A stretch of 38,124 nt of DNA, taken from assembly GCA_015485525.1 (NCBI GenBank), contig WFTM01000226.1:1-38124 (forward strand), in the 5' to 3' direction. Positions 13,129 to 21,385 of this stretch are shown piece by piece. Below the pieces are notes generated by a model. The model did no database searches. It was not told the origin of the DNA and saw only the letters and a program-made list of their open reading frames with translations. Within the stretch, counting starts at the first letter, position 1, and every line of letters begins with the position of its first letter. Origin of the DNA: Candidatus Zhuqueibacterota bacterium. Its GTDB lineage: Bacteria > Zhuqueibacterota > Zhuqueibacteria > Zhuqueibacterales > Geothermadaptataceae. Made by a program: the position numbers and the translations under genes.

Positions 13129-15204
13129 ATGAAATTCAACCCGAAAAATGTCAGGTTCTCCACAGCGGCCGGTACAGGCCTCTGGCTTGTATTGCTGTTG
13201 TGGGCGGCCAGCCTTGTCGCCGGAGATGTGCTGTCGCCGGATGATCTGCTGCGCATCCGTTCGGTCACTTCAGCGAGCATCAGCCCGGATGGCCAGTGGA
13301 TCGCATACACGGTCTCTGTCCCGCGTGAGGCGGACGAGCCCGCTGGCGGGGCCTGGAGCGAGCTGCATGTTGTTTCCACCCGCAGCGGAGAGTCACGGCC
13401 GTTCATCACCGGTAAAGTATCCATCCGCGCCCTGGCCTGGAAGCCCGATGGTTCGGCTATTTCGTTTCTCACCCGCCGGAATGGTGGCCTGACACAGGTT
13501 TGGATGATTCCGATGGCTGGTGGAGAAGCGCAACAGGTGACCCACGCAGATAATCATATTTTCAGCTATGCATGGCATCCCTCCGGGGAAAAGATCGCCT
13601 GGCTGGCGACACCGCCGAAGAGCGCGCGCCAGCGTGCCCTGGAGAAAAAAGGCTACGGCTTTATCTATTTCGAAGAGAATCTGCGTCACCGCAATCTCTA
13701 CATCGCTGATGCAGGCAGTGCCGCAAGTGAACAACTGACCAAAGACATCACGCTGTGGGATTTCACCTTTTCGCCTGACGGTAACACGATCGCTTTTTCC
13801 GCTTCGCCGCAGAACCTCATCGACCAGCGCTACATCGGCCAGAGTATCTATATCCTGAATCTCGCAGACAAATCCGTACGCCGTTTGACGGATAATCCGC
13901 GCAAGTTGGGCAATTTTCGCTTCAGCCCTGACGGCAGGCAGCTCGCTTTTGCCGCAGCGCTGGACCGCAAAGACAACGCCATCAGTCAGGCTTTTGTTAT
14001 CCCCGTCACCGGTGGGAAGGCCCGCAACCTGACACCGCCGAATTTTCGCGGCCATATCAACTGGGTTGGCTGGAAAGATAAAAAGACGCTGCTGTACATG
14101 GCCGGCGAAGGCACGATGACGACGCTGAGCACGGTGAAAGCCAGCGGCGGCAAACGCAAGGTCATCCTGCATTCAAAGGACAGCGGCATCGTCACTGCGC
14201 CGCCGTCCTACACCCGTGACGTCCGCCATTTTGCCTTTGTTGGCCAGTCACCGCAGATTCCGCGCGACCTGTTTTACTGGCAGCCGGGCAAAGCGCTCAA
14301 GCGCCTGACGACGGTCAACCCCTGGCTGGCCGAGCGTGAACTCGGCAAACAGGAGGTGATCACCTACAAGGCCAGCGATGGCCAGGCCATCGAAGGTATT
14401 CTGATCTATCCGGTCGGCTATGAAAAAGGTAAGACGTATCCGTTGATCGTGCTGGTGCACGGCGGCCCGGAGACGCACTATTCCAATGGCTGGCTGAGCC
14501 GCTATGCAACGCCGGGACAGGTTCTGGCCGGAAAAGGATACGCCGTATTTCATCCCAATTATCGCTCGAGCTCTGGCTATGGCATCGAATTTTCTGCAAC
14601 AGGCTATAACGACGCTGCCGGGCGCGAATTCGATGATATCGCTGATGGTATCGACCACCTCATCGCCATCGGGCTGGCGGATAAAAAACGGGTCGGAATG
14701 GGCGGAGGCTCCTATGGCGGCTATGCTTCCGGCTGGTTTGCAACCTATTACACGGACAAGGTTCGTGCTGTGTGTATGTTTGTCGGCATCAGCGATCTGA
14801 TCAGCAAGCGCGGTACCACGGATATTCCTTACGAAGAATTATATGTCCATTCCGGCAAGAAATTGGAAGAAATGTGGCAGGAAAGCCTGAAGCGCAGCCC
14901 GATCTACTGGGCGCACCAGAGCAAAACCGCGACGCTGATCTACGGCGGTACTGCCGACACGCGCGTGCACCCATCGCAGAGCCTGGAGCTGTACCGGCGC
15001 ATGAAAATGAACGACCACCCAGCAGTTCGCCTGGTGCAGTATCCGGGGGAACCCCATGGCAATCGTAACCAGACCGGCCAGCGCGATGTGGTGTATCGTA
15101 TTCTCGACTGGTGGGACTGGTACGTACGCGATCTCAAGCCTCTGGATGGCCCCAAGCCGCCGCTTGATATCAGCGCACGCTATGGCATAGAGTTGCCACA
15201 GTAA
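13129..15204 (+). CDS. S9 family prolyl-oligopeptidase-type serine peptidase, exported
   Basis: A 691-residue protein from ATG 13129, chosen because AGAGAGGA precedes it and a signal peptide follows (GTGLWLVLLLWAASLVAG); an upstream in-frame ATG would bury the signal behind 27 extra residues. Residues about 35-420 form a WD40-like propeller (repeated 'SPDG..IAF' units: ISPDGQWIAY, FSPDGNTIAF, FSPDGRQLAF). Residues about 425-675 are the alpha/beta hydrolase domain with the triad Ser528 (GGGSYGGY), Asp610 (GTADTRVHP) and His643 (PGEPHGN), and the oxyanion HGGPE. This is the acylaminoacyl-peptidase/dipeptidyl-peptidase branch and probably degrades peptides in the periplasm or outside. It is followed after 16 bp by a radical SAM gene. 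Confidence 0.92.
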   Translation: MKFNPKNVRFSTAAGTGLWLVLLLWAASLVAGDVLSPDDLLRIRSVTSASISPDGQWIAYTVSVPREADEPAGGAWSELHVVSTRSGESRPFITGKVSIRALAWKPDGSAISFLTRRNGGLTQVWMIPMAGGEAQQVTHADNHIFSYAWHPSGEKIAWLATPPKSARQRALEKKGYGFIYFEENLRHRNLYIADAGSAASEQLTKDITLWDFTFSPDGNTIAFSASPQNLIDQRYIGQSIYILNLADKSVRRLTDNPRKLGNFRFSPDGRQLAFAAALDRKDNAISQAFVIPVTGGKARNLTPPNFRGHINWVGWKDKKTLLYMAGEGTMTTLSTVKASGGKRKVILHSKDSGIVTAPPSYTRDVRHFAFVGQSPQIPRDLFYWQPGKALKRLTTVNPWLAERELGKQEVITYKASDGQAIEGILIYPVGYEKGKTYPLIVLVHGGPETHYSNGWLSRYATPGQVLAGKGYAVFHPNYRSSSGYGIEFSATGYNDAAGREFDDIADGIDHLIAIGLADKKRVGMGGGSYGGYASGWFATYYTDKVRAVCMFVGISDLISKRGTTDIPYEELYVHSGKKLEEMWQESLKRSPIYWAHQSKTATLIYGGTADTRVHPSQSLELYRRMKMNDHPAVRLVQYPGEPHGNRNQTGQRDVVYRILDWWDWYVRDLKPLDGPKPPLDISARYGIELPQ

Positions 15205-15220
15205 CCATGAGGGTATTCCG

Positions 15221-16126
15221 GTGTATCGCTCCCTGAAAAATGACCTCATCAAACGGTTCGGCGAGCCGGTGTTGAAAATCCCCCTCAACGCCGGCTTCAC
15301 CTGTCCCAATCTCGACGGCAGCAAAGGACGCGGTGGGTGCATCTATTGCGACAACGCCGCGTTCAGCCCGGTGGCCCGCAACCGTGATGATGTCATACAG
15401 CAAATGCACGCCGGAATTAAGCGGGCCGGAGACCGTTTCCGGCTGTTTGTTGCTTATTTTCAGCCTTACTCGAATACCTATGCTGCGGTGGACTATCTGC
15501 GGCAAACTTTCGAGCCGGTGCTGCAGATTCCCGGAGTTGTCGGCATCAGTGTTGGCACGCGGCCGGACTGTTTCAGTGCGGAAATTTATGATTATCTGCA
15601 GGAGCTGGCGGAAAAAACCTGGCTCAGTGTGGAAATTGGCGTGCAGAGCGCTCATGAGCCCACATTGCAGAAAATCAACCGCAAGCACACCTTTGCCGAA
15701 AGCGTTGCTGTCTTCCGGGAACTGGCGGCGCGCAACATCGAGAGCGTTGCCCATGTGATGTTCGGGTTGCCGGGGGAGAGCCGGGAACAGATGCTGGAGA
15801 CAGTGGAAAGGCTGGCAGAGTTGCCTGTAAAAGGCCTGAAGTTTCACCAGCTCATGGTCATCCGCAATACAGCGCTGGAGCACATGTATCGGCGCGGGCA
15901 GTACCAGCCACTGGCTGAAGAAACCTACATCACCCTGGTCGCAGAAGCGATCCGCAGGATGCGACCGGACCAGGTCGTGCATCGCCTGATGGCTGACTGC
16001 CGGCCGCAGGACGGTCTGCTGGCACCGCTGTGGAGCATGCAGAAAAAACGTGTTTTAAACGCCATACAGGTGTATTTACAAAAAAATCATATTCAACAGG
16101 GTGAGTATTTCGCCGCCACACCCTGA
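15221..16126 (+). CDS. Radical SAM protein, TIGR01212/YhcC family
   Basis: A 301-residue protein starting at a GTG (GAGGG eight bases upstream; the nearby ATG at 15207 is out of frame). Residues 1-45 carry the family-specific start: RFGEPVLKIPLNAGFTCPN and RGGCIYCDN, giving Cys28, Cys40 and Cys43, i.e. the longer first spacing (CX11CX2C) of the YhcC-like group. YFQPYSNTYA, SVGTRPDC, WLSVEIGVQSAHE and HVMFGLPGE follow as in family members. The full length of about 300 is normal. The proteins bind one 4Fe-4S cluster and SAM; their reaction is unknown to me, though an RNA-modification role has been suggested by resemblance to Elp3-type enzymes. Co-transcription with the S9 peptidase is likely from spacing. 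Confidence 0.9.
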   Translation: MYRSLKNDLIKRFGEPVLKIPLNAGFTCPNLDGSKGRGGCIYCDNAAFSPVARNRDDVIQQMHAGIKRAGDRFRLFVAYFQPYSNTYAAVDYLRQTFEPVLQIPGVVGISVGTRPDCFSAEIYDYLQELAEKTWLSVEIGVQSAHEPTLQKINRKHTFAESVAVFRELAARNIESVAHVMFGLPGESREQMLETVERLAELPVKGLKFHQLMVIRNTALEHMYRRGQYQPLAEETYITLVAEAIRRMRPDQVVHRLMADCRPQDGLLAPLWSMQKKRVLNAIQVYLQKNHIQQGEYFAATP

Positions 16127-16156
16127 AACCCCCAAACCCAAGTTCTGGAGACCGAT

Positions 16157-17911
16157 ATGATTCGGCCAAACAGTACGCTATCCGCATTCTTCGTTTTATC
16201 CCTGTCTTTTGCTGCCGTTTCTGGGCAGGAAAAGAGCGCCGCCTCGATCCGCTTTGTCAATGTGCTGGAAAAAGCAGAGATTGATTTTGAACACTTCGGT
16301 GAGCGCCACCGCTGGTGCGAAATAGGCCCGCAGGTCAAAGGCGTTGCCACCAATGAGGAGATCATGCTCGAACTGTTCGACAAGCCGTTTGAATTTGCTG
16401 AACGTCACCTCATCCGCATGAACGGTTCAGGTGCCGCCTGGCTGGATTATGACAACGACGGTGACTGGGATTTATATCTCGTCAACGGTGCCGGCGGAGA
16501 AAACATCACCAATGCGCTGTACGAAAACGACGGTGACGGCACCTTTACCGTGCGGCGTTCTGACGCCGGCGTGCTCGACAAGGGCGAGGGCATGGCCGTT
16601 TCAGTGGCGGATTACGACAACGACGGCTATACCGATATTTTTGTCACCAATTTTGGCGGGTTCGTGCTGTATAAAAACGATGGCGACGGCACTTTTACAG
16701 ACGTTACCAGCAAGGCCTTTGATAAGGTCGATGATATCTGGTACGGCGGCTCGGCATGGGGGGATTTCGACCATGACGGCGACCTCGATCTCTATGTCGC
16801 CGGCTATGTCGATCTGCACAAGCGCGAGAAGCAGACCAGCATGCGCTTCCCTATGGATTTTGGTGGCTTTCCCAACAAACTCTATTTCAACAACGGGGAT
16901 GGCACCTTTACCGAGCGCGCCCATGAGCTGCACGTCAGCGACGGCTTCCGAAAATCCATGCAGGTGCTGGTCGCGGATTTCAATGAAGATACCTGGCCGG
17001 ATATTCTCGTGGCAAATGACACCGATCCGAACTCGCTCTATCTCAATACCGGCGGTGGAAAATTCAAGGAATTTTCCGGGCCGAGCGGCGTCAGCAGCAC
17101 CGATGGCTCTATGGGGCTGGCATACGGTGATTACAACAATGATGGTAAGCTCGACCTGTTTATCTCCAACTACACCGGCGAGGCAGATATTCTGCTGACT
17201 CTGGTCGATAATGAAAGTTCTAATGATGGCAAGCTCAGAAATGCTCTGTTCATCGCAGATTTCAACTCGCCGATCATGCAGAAAAAAACCTGGGGTAAAG
17301 TCGGCTGGGGCACAGGATTTTTCGATTTCGATAACGACGCTGACCTCGATCTCTTTGTCGCCAACGGCCACCTCAACGCCATCAGCGGTGACAACCGCGA
17401 TGACAACCTGGTTTTTGAAAACCGCGGTGACGGGACATTTCGTGATGCGACCGCTTCATCGGGCGTGCTCGATGCCGGCAAGCGTATCTATCGCAGCGCG
17501 ATTTTTGCCGACTATGATGGGGATGGCAGGGTGGATATCTACGTCGTCAACAATGGTGAGAAAACCTACGACGCTTCAGAAGACCGGCGAGGTGTATTGC
17601 TGAAGAATATCAGTCCGGCCAAAAACGCCTGGTTGCACGTCCGCTTACAGGGCACGAAGTCAAACCGGGACGCCTACGGTACGCGGGTGTGGGTGACCGC
17701 TGGTGGCAAAACCCAGGTCCAGGAGCTGGTATCCGGAGCCGGCTATTTTTCTGCAGATGCGCGTGAGCTGTATTTTGGCCTCGGCAAAGCTGAAAAAGTG
17801 GATGAACTGCGCATCCGCTGGCCCCTGGGCAGCGAGCAGGTATTCTCCGATATCCCGGTGAATCAGCGTATCCTCATCGTCGAGGGCGATAAGAAGATTC
17901 TTAAAAAATGA
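16157..17911 (+). CDS. CRTAC1-like exported protein with FG-GAP/VCBS repeats and ASPIC/UnbV domain
   Basis: A 584-residue protein with a signal peptide (LSAFFVLSLSFAAVSGQ). At least seven FG-GAP/VCBS-type calcium-binding units follow, each with a DxDxDGxxD loop: DYDNDGDWDLYLVN, DYDNDGYTDIFVTN, DFDHDGDLDLYVAG, DFNEDTWPDILVAN, DYNNDGKLDLFISN, DFDNDADLDLFVAN and DYDGDGRVDIYVVN. Between them lie 'NxGDGTF' turns. The C-terminal 80 residues (DAYGTRVWVTAGGKTQVQE, SGAGYFSAD, ELRIRWPLGSEQ) are an ASPIC/UnbV domain. The whole is a beta-propeller found in secreted or surface proteins that bind calcium or other proteins; a precise role is not known. CTGGAGA supports the ATG. The first ~80 residues after the signal contain no repeat. 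Confidence 0.93.
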   Translation: MIRPNSTLSAFFVLSLSFAAVSGQEKSAASIRFVNVLEKAEIDFEHFGERHRWCEIGPQVKGVATNEEIMLELFDKPFEFAERHLIRMNGSGAAWLDYDNDGDWDLYLVNGAGGENITNALYENDGDGTFTVRRSDAGVLDKGEGMAVSVADYDNDGYTDIFVTNFGGFVLYKNDGDGTFTDVTSKAFDKVDDIWYGGSAWGDFDHDGDLDLYVAGYVDLHKREKQTSMRFPMDFGGFPNKLYFNNGDGTFTERAHELHVSDGFRKSMQVLVADFNEDTWPDILVANDTDPNSLYLNTGGGKFKEFSGPSGVSSTDGSMGLAYGDYNNDGKLDLFISNYTGEADILLTLVDNESSNDGKLRNALFIADFNSPIMQKKTWGKVGWGTGFFDFDNDADLDLFVANGHLNAISGDNRDDNLVFENRGDGTFRDATASSGVLDAGKRIYRSAIFADYDGDGRVDIYVVNNGEKTYDASEDRRGVLLKNISPAKNAWLHVRLQGTKSNRDAYGTRVWVTAGGKTQVQELVSGAGYFSADARELYFGLGKAEKVDELRIRWPLGSEQVFSDIPVNQRILIVEGDKKILKK

Positions 17912-17995
17912 TGGCCTGCACCAGCTTCAGAGTGAGGCAGGGGGCTGCAATCCCGCGGGAAGATACAGTTAGACTCCTGCTCGGTCACCGGTCCC

Positions 17996-18018
17996 CGGGC
18001 ATGCGCGACAGATGCCCG
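17996..18018 (+). other. Hairpin between CRTAC1-like and small membrane genes
   Basis: CGGGCAT and ATGCCCG form a perfect 7-bp stem with a 9-nt loop in the 168-bp gap. There is no T-run after it, so it is a weak terminator candidate. The flanking GC-rich sequence has further pairing potential. I could not match it to a riboswitch consensus. Confidence 0.3.
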
Positions 18019-18079
18019 CACTTCAGCGCGGGGAATGAAGACGCGCGGCAGGTTACTCCTGTGATGAAAGGGAAAACAA

Positions 18080-18508
18080 GTGAACTATTACGCTTTGCTT
18101 GCTGGAATTGCGATTGCTGTATTTGTGGTAGCCCGATTCAAGAAAACAAAACTTGAAAAAAGAAAATGGGTTTACCCGGTATTGCTTGCAACATTCCCGA
18201 TCTACTACTGGGCATTTGCTCTCTATGCTGCAGACTATGGGGCACTCATTTCTGAAGTTGGAATTGGGCTCGCTTTCTTCTTCGTAGCCATTATCGCGTA
18301 CAGGCTGAACAGCGTAACAGGACTCATATTATTGGCCATTGGATACATCCTTCATGGGGGATATGATGTCATCCACAATTCATTTTTCATCAACCCGGGC
18401 ACACCGGTGTGGTGGCCGGAGTTCTGTGGCGCTGTCGATGTGTTCATCGGTGTTTACTTGCTGTATTTCGGGGTTTCGGTCAAAGGGCGTGCCCCAAAAA
18501 TTGCATAG
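18080..18508 (+). CDS. Small four-helix membrane protein
   Basis: A 142-residue protein starting at GTG, with AAAGGGA seven bases ahead. Four hydrophobic segments: about 3-18, 32-50, 58-86 and 110-133. Between helices 3 and 4 is HGGYDVIHNSFFINPGTPVWWPEFCGAVD, with two His, an Asp and Trp-Trp, a pattern that looks conserved and could bind a ligand; I cannot name the family. Wording such as ATA, TTA and CAA-type codons and lower GC set it apart from the GC-rich genes around it, which could mean recent acquisition. It converges on the minus-strand gene ending at 18612. Confidence 0.7.
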   Translation: MNYYALLAGIAIAVFVVARFKKTKLEKRKWVYPVLLATFPIYYWAFALYAADYGALISEVGIGLAFFFVAIIAYRLNSVTGLILLAIGYILHGGYDVIHNSFFINPGTPVWWPEFCGAVDVFIGVYLLYFGVSVKGRAPKIA

Positions 18509-18611
18509 CAAACGCGTCGAGACGGCCTGGCAACCTCGCAGTGTTTCGTTGCCGGCCGGCCATGCGCAGCGATAGCAGGGAAAAGAGTATCGCGCATATC
18601 GCCGGGCAGTT

Positions 18612-19916
18612 TCAGCGGGTGCGGCTTGCTTCGCCCGAGGTCGTGATGCCTGAATTTTCGGGGTAAATTTTTCCCATGCAGTGGGCGGCAAATTGGGATT
18701 CGAACTGATCATTGGAAGCGAAAACACGCCCGAAGGTCTGTTCCCAGATTGCCGCCTTTTCCATGCAGAGATACATGAAAACATGCTCCTGCCACGGCTC
18801 AAAAGCAGAGTACATGGCGCGGAACATGGTCACTTTGATATCGTCCGGATAGGTCAGTTTGCCGTGCGGATCACGGACCAATGCCATCTGGGTGATCTTT
18901 GTGGGGAAGCCTTTGCGGCGTATTTTTTTCAGCACCGGTCTGATGAACGTTACTGATCCGAACGACAGGAACAGCACTTCCTCAGGGGAAAAGAGGCGCA
19001 GCAACCGCTCCGCGAGTGCGGTGTAGTCGGCCTGCCAGGTGTCGTACCAGACCATCGGGTGAAAATGGAAAGCGACTTTGATGCCCTTGTCTGCAACCGC
19101 GCGGGCGGCGGCAATGCGGCGATCGAGGTCTGCGGTAAAGTGTTCTTCGTTGCTGATAATCGTGTCTGTATTCATCGACCAGCTGCAGACGACGTTGGCA
19201 GGAACCGGGTTGTCGAGCAACCAGCGGATATTGTCCGACTTGGTTTTGAATTCCAGCAGGACGTTTGGGTGAGCCGCAGCAAAAGCGCACAGAGCCTCGA
19301 GATTGCCGTTGCGGTTACCCCAGGCGAGGGAGTCAGACGACTGTCCGGTGCCGATGTGGTAATACCGCTCCGGATCGAGCTCGATCTGTGCCAGTTTCTG
19401 CGCCAGCCCGGCGTCGAACACGATAGTGTCCCGGTAAAAAGTCTGGATCGTGCAGTAGCTGCAGCCGAAAACACAGTTCTCCACCGCATCGATAGTGCGC
19501 AGATTGCAGCACACGGTTTTTTCCGAAGCTACCGGGCACATGCCAAAAACATCCTTATCAGACTGTTCTACTACAACCCGGCTCTTTTCCCTTTTTTTGG
19601 GACGTTTTAGCCCGTGCTCGGGATAGTGTTTCGCACTGCCCGCAAGGGACAGCATGAACCGGCGCAAAGTGTCCAGAAGCTCTGTCTTATCCTGGTGTGC
19701 CTGCCCCTGCTTGTGCCACCAATCCTGCAGCGTTCCCTCTCCCCACATCTGCAGATCTCTGCTCGCTTCGACGACCTGGCGGAACTCCTGGAAGGTGAAT
19801 TTTTTTTCAAATGCCAGCCAGCGGATGAAGCTTTGTTCAGCCGGGTCGATGTCTGCAAATAATGTTTGCGGGACAAAGCTTTCGAATTTTTCCTGATATT
19901 CCTTTTCTGTGATCAT
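18612..19916 (-). CDS. Spore photoproduct lyase-like radical SAM protein
   Basis: A 434-residue protein. Residues 1-100 are a charged helical region. The radical SAM core starts near 130 with ENCVFGCSYCTIQTFY: Cys148, Cys152, Cys155 (CX3CX2C). Further features resemble the SplB branch: RYYHIGTGQSSDSLAW, a LLEFKTKSDN strand, SWSMNTDTI and AFHFHPMVWYDTW. Spore photoproduct lyase repairs thymine dimers in spores, but SPL-like proteins also occur in non-sporulating bacteria with unknown substrates. The MCPVASEKTVCCNL segment just before the core contributes three more Cys, which may bind metal. The ATG has GAGAGG directly upstream. The gene stands alone and is followed upstream by the repeat-rich island. 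Confidence 0.8.
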   Translation of the reverse strand: MITEKEYQEKFESFVPQTLFADIDPAEQSFIRWLAFEKKFTFQEFRQVVEASRDLQMWGEGTLQDWWHKQGQAHQDKTELLDTLRRFMLSLAGSAKHYPEHGLKRPKKREKSRVVVEQSDKDVFGMCPVASEKTVCCNLRTIDAVENCVFGCSYCTIQTFYRDTIVFDAGLAQKLAQIELDPERYYHIGTGQSSDSLAWGNRNGNLEALCAFAAAHPNVLLEFKTKSDNIRWLLDNPVPANVVCSWSMNTDTIISNEEHFTADLDRRIAAARAVADKGIKVAFHFHPMVWYDTWQADYTALAERLLRLFSPEEVLFLSFGSVTFIRPVLKKIRRKGFPTKITQMALVRDPHGKLTYPDDIKVTMFRAMYSAFEPWQEHVFMYLCMEKAAIWEQTFGRVFASNDQFESQFAAHCMGKIYPENSGITTSGEASRTR

Positions 19917-20069
19917 AGCCTCTCATGCAGTGAGCCGGTGTCTGGGTCAAGTCGGATTTCCTGCGGCATTCCGATTACTTCTGCGTAGCCAGCAGATAGC
20001 AGGGGGAATGTGTCAATAAATCGTGAAAAAAACAAGGGTGCATGTCCGGGAATGCGACGGGTATGACGC

Positions 20070-20217
20070 TATCTCATCTTTTCCGGCATGTGCCTGAGTC
20101 CGGGGCAGCGGTCTCCCCCTGCGGAGAAGCCGGAATGACGATTCTGGGGTAGGCATGTGCTGTTGTCACACGGTCTGGTTGAAAAGATGCAACCGTGCTG
20201 AGTTAAGTGGATAGCCA
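20070..20217 (+). repeat. MITE-like element, copy C (left part missing)
   Basis: Homologous by eye to copies B and D from ATCTCATCTTTTCCGG through GCCGGAATGACG and GAAAAGATGCAACCGTGC to the right terminal repeat GCTGAGTTAAGTGGATAGCC (20197-20216). The left terminal inverted repeat is absent. It lies in the same direction as B and D. Confidence 0.65.
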
Positions 20218-20393
20218 GTATACTGCTGAGATAAAATCAATGTAAAATATAAATTAATGCTTTTACTCCACAGGTTCTGTTTATATATTAGCGGATTGTC
20301 AGGTCGCCTGAATCGTGTCGGGCTTGACTTACAAGTCTGTACAGACAAGCAGACCCCGATGCCAGCAGCACATGGTTGTCAGGAATGACGTAA

Positions 20394-20411
20394 CTCGACA
20401 TTTATGTCGAG
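20394..20411. repeat. Hairpin CTCGACATTTATGTCGAG
   Basis: Perfect 7-bp stem with TTTA as loop, preceded by GTCAGGAATGACGTAA. The same 18 bases recur at 20769-20786 after nearly the same leader (GTCAGGAGTAGCGTAA), so the repeated unit is about 35 bp. Confidence 0.65.
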
Positions 20412-20441
20412 CGCAGGATAGCGCATAAAACAGTTATTCTC

Positions 20442-20675
20442 AGGGTATCCAGTTAACTCAGCTAGCCGGTTCTAATCCAGAAATTGACATCTGTCATTCC
20501 GGCCAGGTGCAGCGCCGTGCTGGAATCTCATCTTTTCCGGCACGTGCCCGAGTCAGGGAGATTCCGGTCTTCCCCTGCGGGGAAACCGGAATGACGGTTC
20601 TGGTGCAGGCATCTCCGTGCTCTGGCGGGCTGGCAGTAAAGATGCGACAATGCTGAGTTAAGTGGATAACCAGAC
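20442..20675 (+). repeat. MITE-like element, copy D (full length)
   Basis: Left terminal repeat GGGTATCCAGTTAACTCAGC (20443-20462); right terminal repeat GCTGAGTTAAGTGGATAACC (20652-20671), its imperfect reverse complement. Nested inside are GTCATTCCGG (20493-20502) against CCGGAATGAC (20586-20595), and GGAATCTC against GAGATTCC. The ~230-bp unit is too small to code for a transposase, so movement would need a transposase in trans. Confidence 0.75.
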
Positions 20676-20704
20676 TGTTATCCCAACAAATCGGAGTTGC
20701 GTAC

Positions 20705-20722
20705 CACGACACTTATGTTGTG
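20705..20722. repeat. Hairpin CACGACACTTATGTTGTG
   Basis: Diverged relative of the CTCGACATTTATGTCGAG hairpin 60 bp downstream. The stem is kept by paired changes (CTCGACA to CACGACA, TGTCGAG to TGTTGTG), which suggests selection or mechanism for the fold rather than chance. Confidence 0.55.
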
Positions 20723-20768
20723 ACCTTCCCGAGATATCAGGTGCCCACGGTCGTCAGGAGTAGCGTAA

Positions 20769-20786
20769 CTCGACATTTATGTCGAG
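20769..20786. repeat. Hairpin CTCGACATTTATGTCGAG, second copy
   Basis: Identical to 20394-20411 over the 18-bp palindrome, with a shared leader of about 15 bp. Confidence 0.65.
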
Positions 20787-20838
20787 CCGAGATGGCACTC
20801 AAACAAGCTGACGCTGAGATGCCCGTGTGAAAAATCTC

Positions 20839-20885
20839 TTATCCTGATTTTGCTGACATACAGCTCGGGACATAAATCGGGATAA
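20839..20885. repeat. Palindromic element TTATCCTGATTT / AAATCGGGATAA
   Basis: Left arm 20839-20850, right arm 20874-20885; one mismatch. Member of the same family as 8353-8392. The right arm is followed by ATTCAG, matching the GGGATAACTGAA ending seen in other copies. Confidence 0.6.
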
Positions 20886-21158
20886 TTCAGCCTGATTTCC
20901 CCGGATTTATGGATTTCTCAGACCATGATGATTGGTGTACACAATATGTCCTTCGTCGCCTCGCCACACATGTTCTTCAGGATGAGGGAAGTCCGCATCC
21001 CCTGAAACGATTATCTTTTCGACTGCCCACATTTCGGACTTTCAGTTCTTGAATGTAGGAATTTTAACATTTTTTTTATCAATGCTGAGAAAAAATCTCC
21101 CTGGCTCGCTGTCATGATATGCAGACTAATAATCTGTTTTTATACTGCAATAGCGCTA

Positions 21159-21176
21159 TATAGTGATTTCACTATA
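21159..21176. promoter_or_regulatory. Perfect 8+2+8 palindrome upstream of ccoI, candidate operator
   Basis: TATAGTGA-TT-TCACTATA lies about 210 bp before the ccoI start in an AT-rich stretch. It is not a FNR box (TTGAT-N4-ATCAA) nor a CRP box. It could bind a dimeric regulator controlling the cbb3 operon. It is a single site, so chance is not excluded. Confidence 0.4.
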
Positions 21177-21385
21177 CCTGTGGCATGATTTTCGTTAATT
21201 CACATCCCATTTTAGTCCGGTTTTTCGGAAAGAATTTCAACGGGTGCCTTTTTCTGTAACTGCGCTGCGCGCAAAAACACTCCGGTTACCTGAAAAATGT
21301 TCGAATTTCGGGATAATGCAGTTTTCGATCTTTGGCCCGCCAGCCGGGTGCAGAGCTGATTGACCGTTCATACGCTGTGGAGAAT

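Larger units (their letters stand above)
19917..21385. other. Repeat-rich noncoding island upstream of the cbb3 operon
   Basis: Nearly 1.5 kb with no credible gene. In order: MITE copy C (20070-20217), a 12-bp palindrome GTCTGTACAGAC (20333-20344), a CTCGACATTTATGTCGAG hairpin (20394-20411), MITE copy D (20442-20675), two more hairpins (20705-20722, 20769-20786), an AATCGGGATAA-type element (20839-20885), then an AT-rich stretch with a perfect palindrome (21159-21176). The last 200 bp probably contain the promoter of ccoI. Confidence 0.6.

Noticed and set aside
17940-18079. Riboswitch in the gap before the small membrane gene
   Set aside because: There is a good hairpin, but no match to the cobalamin, TPP, FMN, SAM or GEMM consensus that I could recall.
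21332-21385. TTG start upstream for ccoI
   Set aside because: No ribosome site, and the added residues are not family-like; ATG 21386 has GGAG.
19917-21385. CRISPR array in the repeat-rich island
   Set aside because: Repeats are inverted, differ in type and spacing, and no regular repeat-spacer alternation or cas gene is present.
21060-21385. FNR-type box upstream of ccoI
   Set aside because: No TTGAT-N4-ATCAA or close variant seen; the only dyad is the TATAGTGA palindrome.
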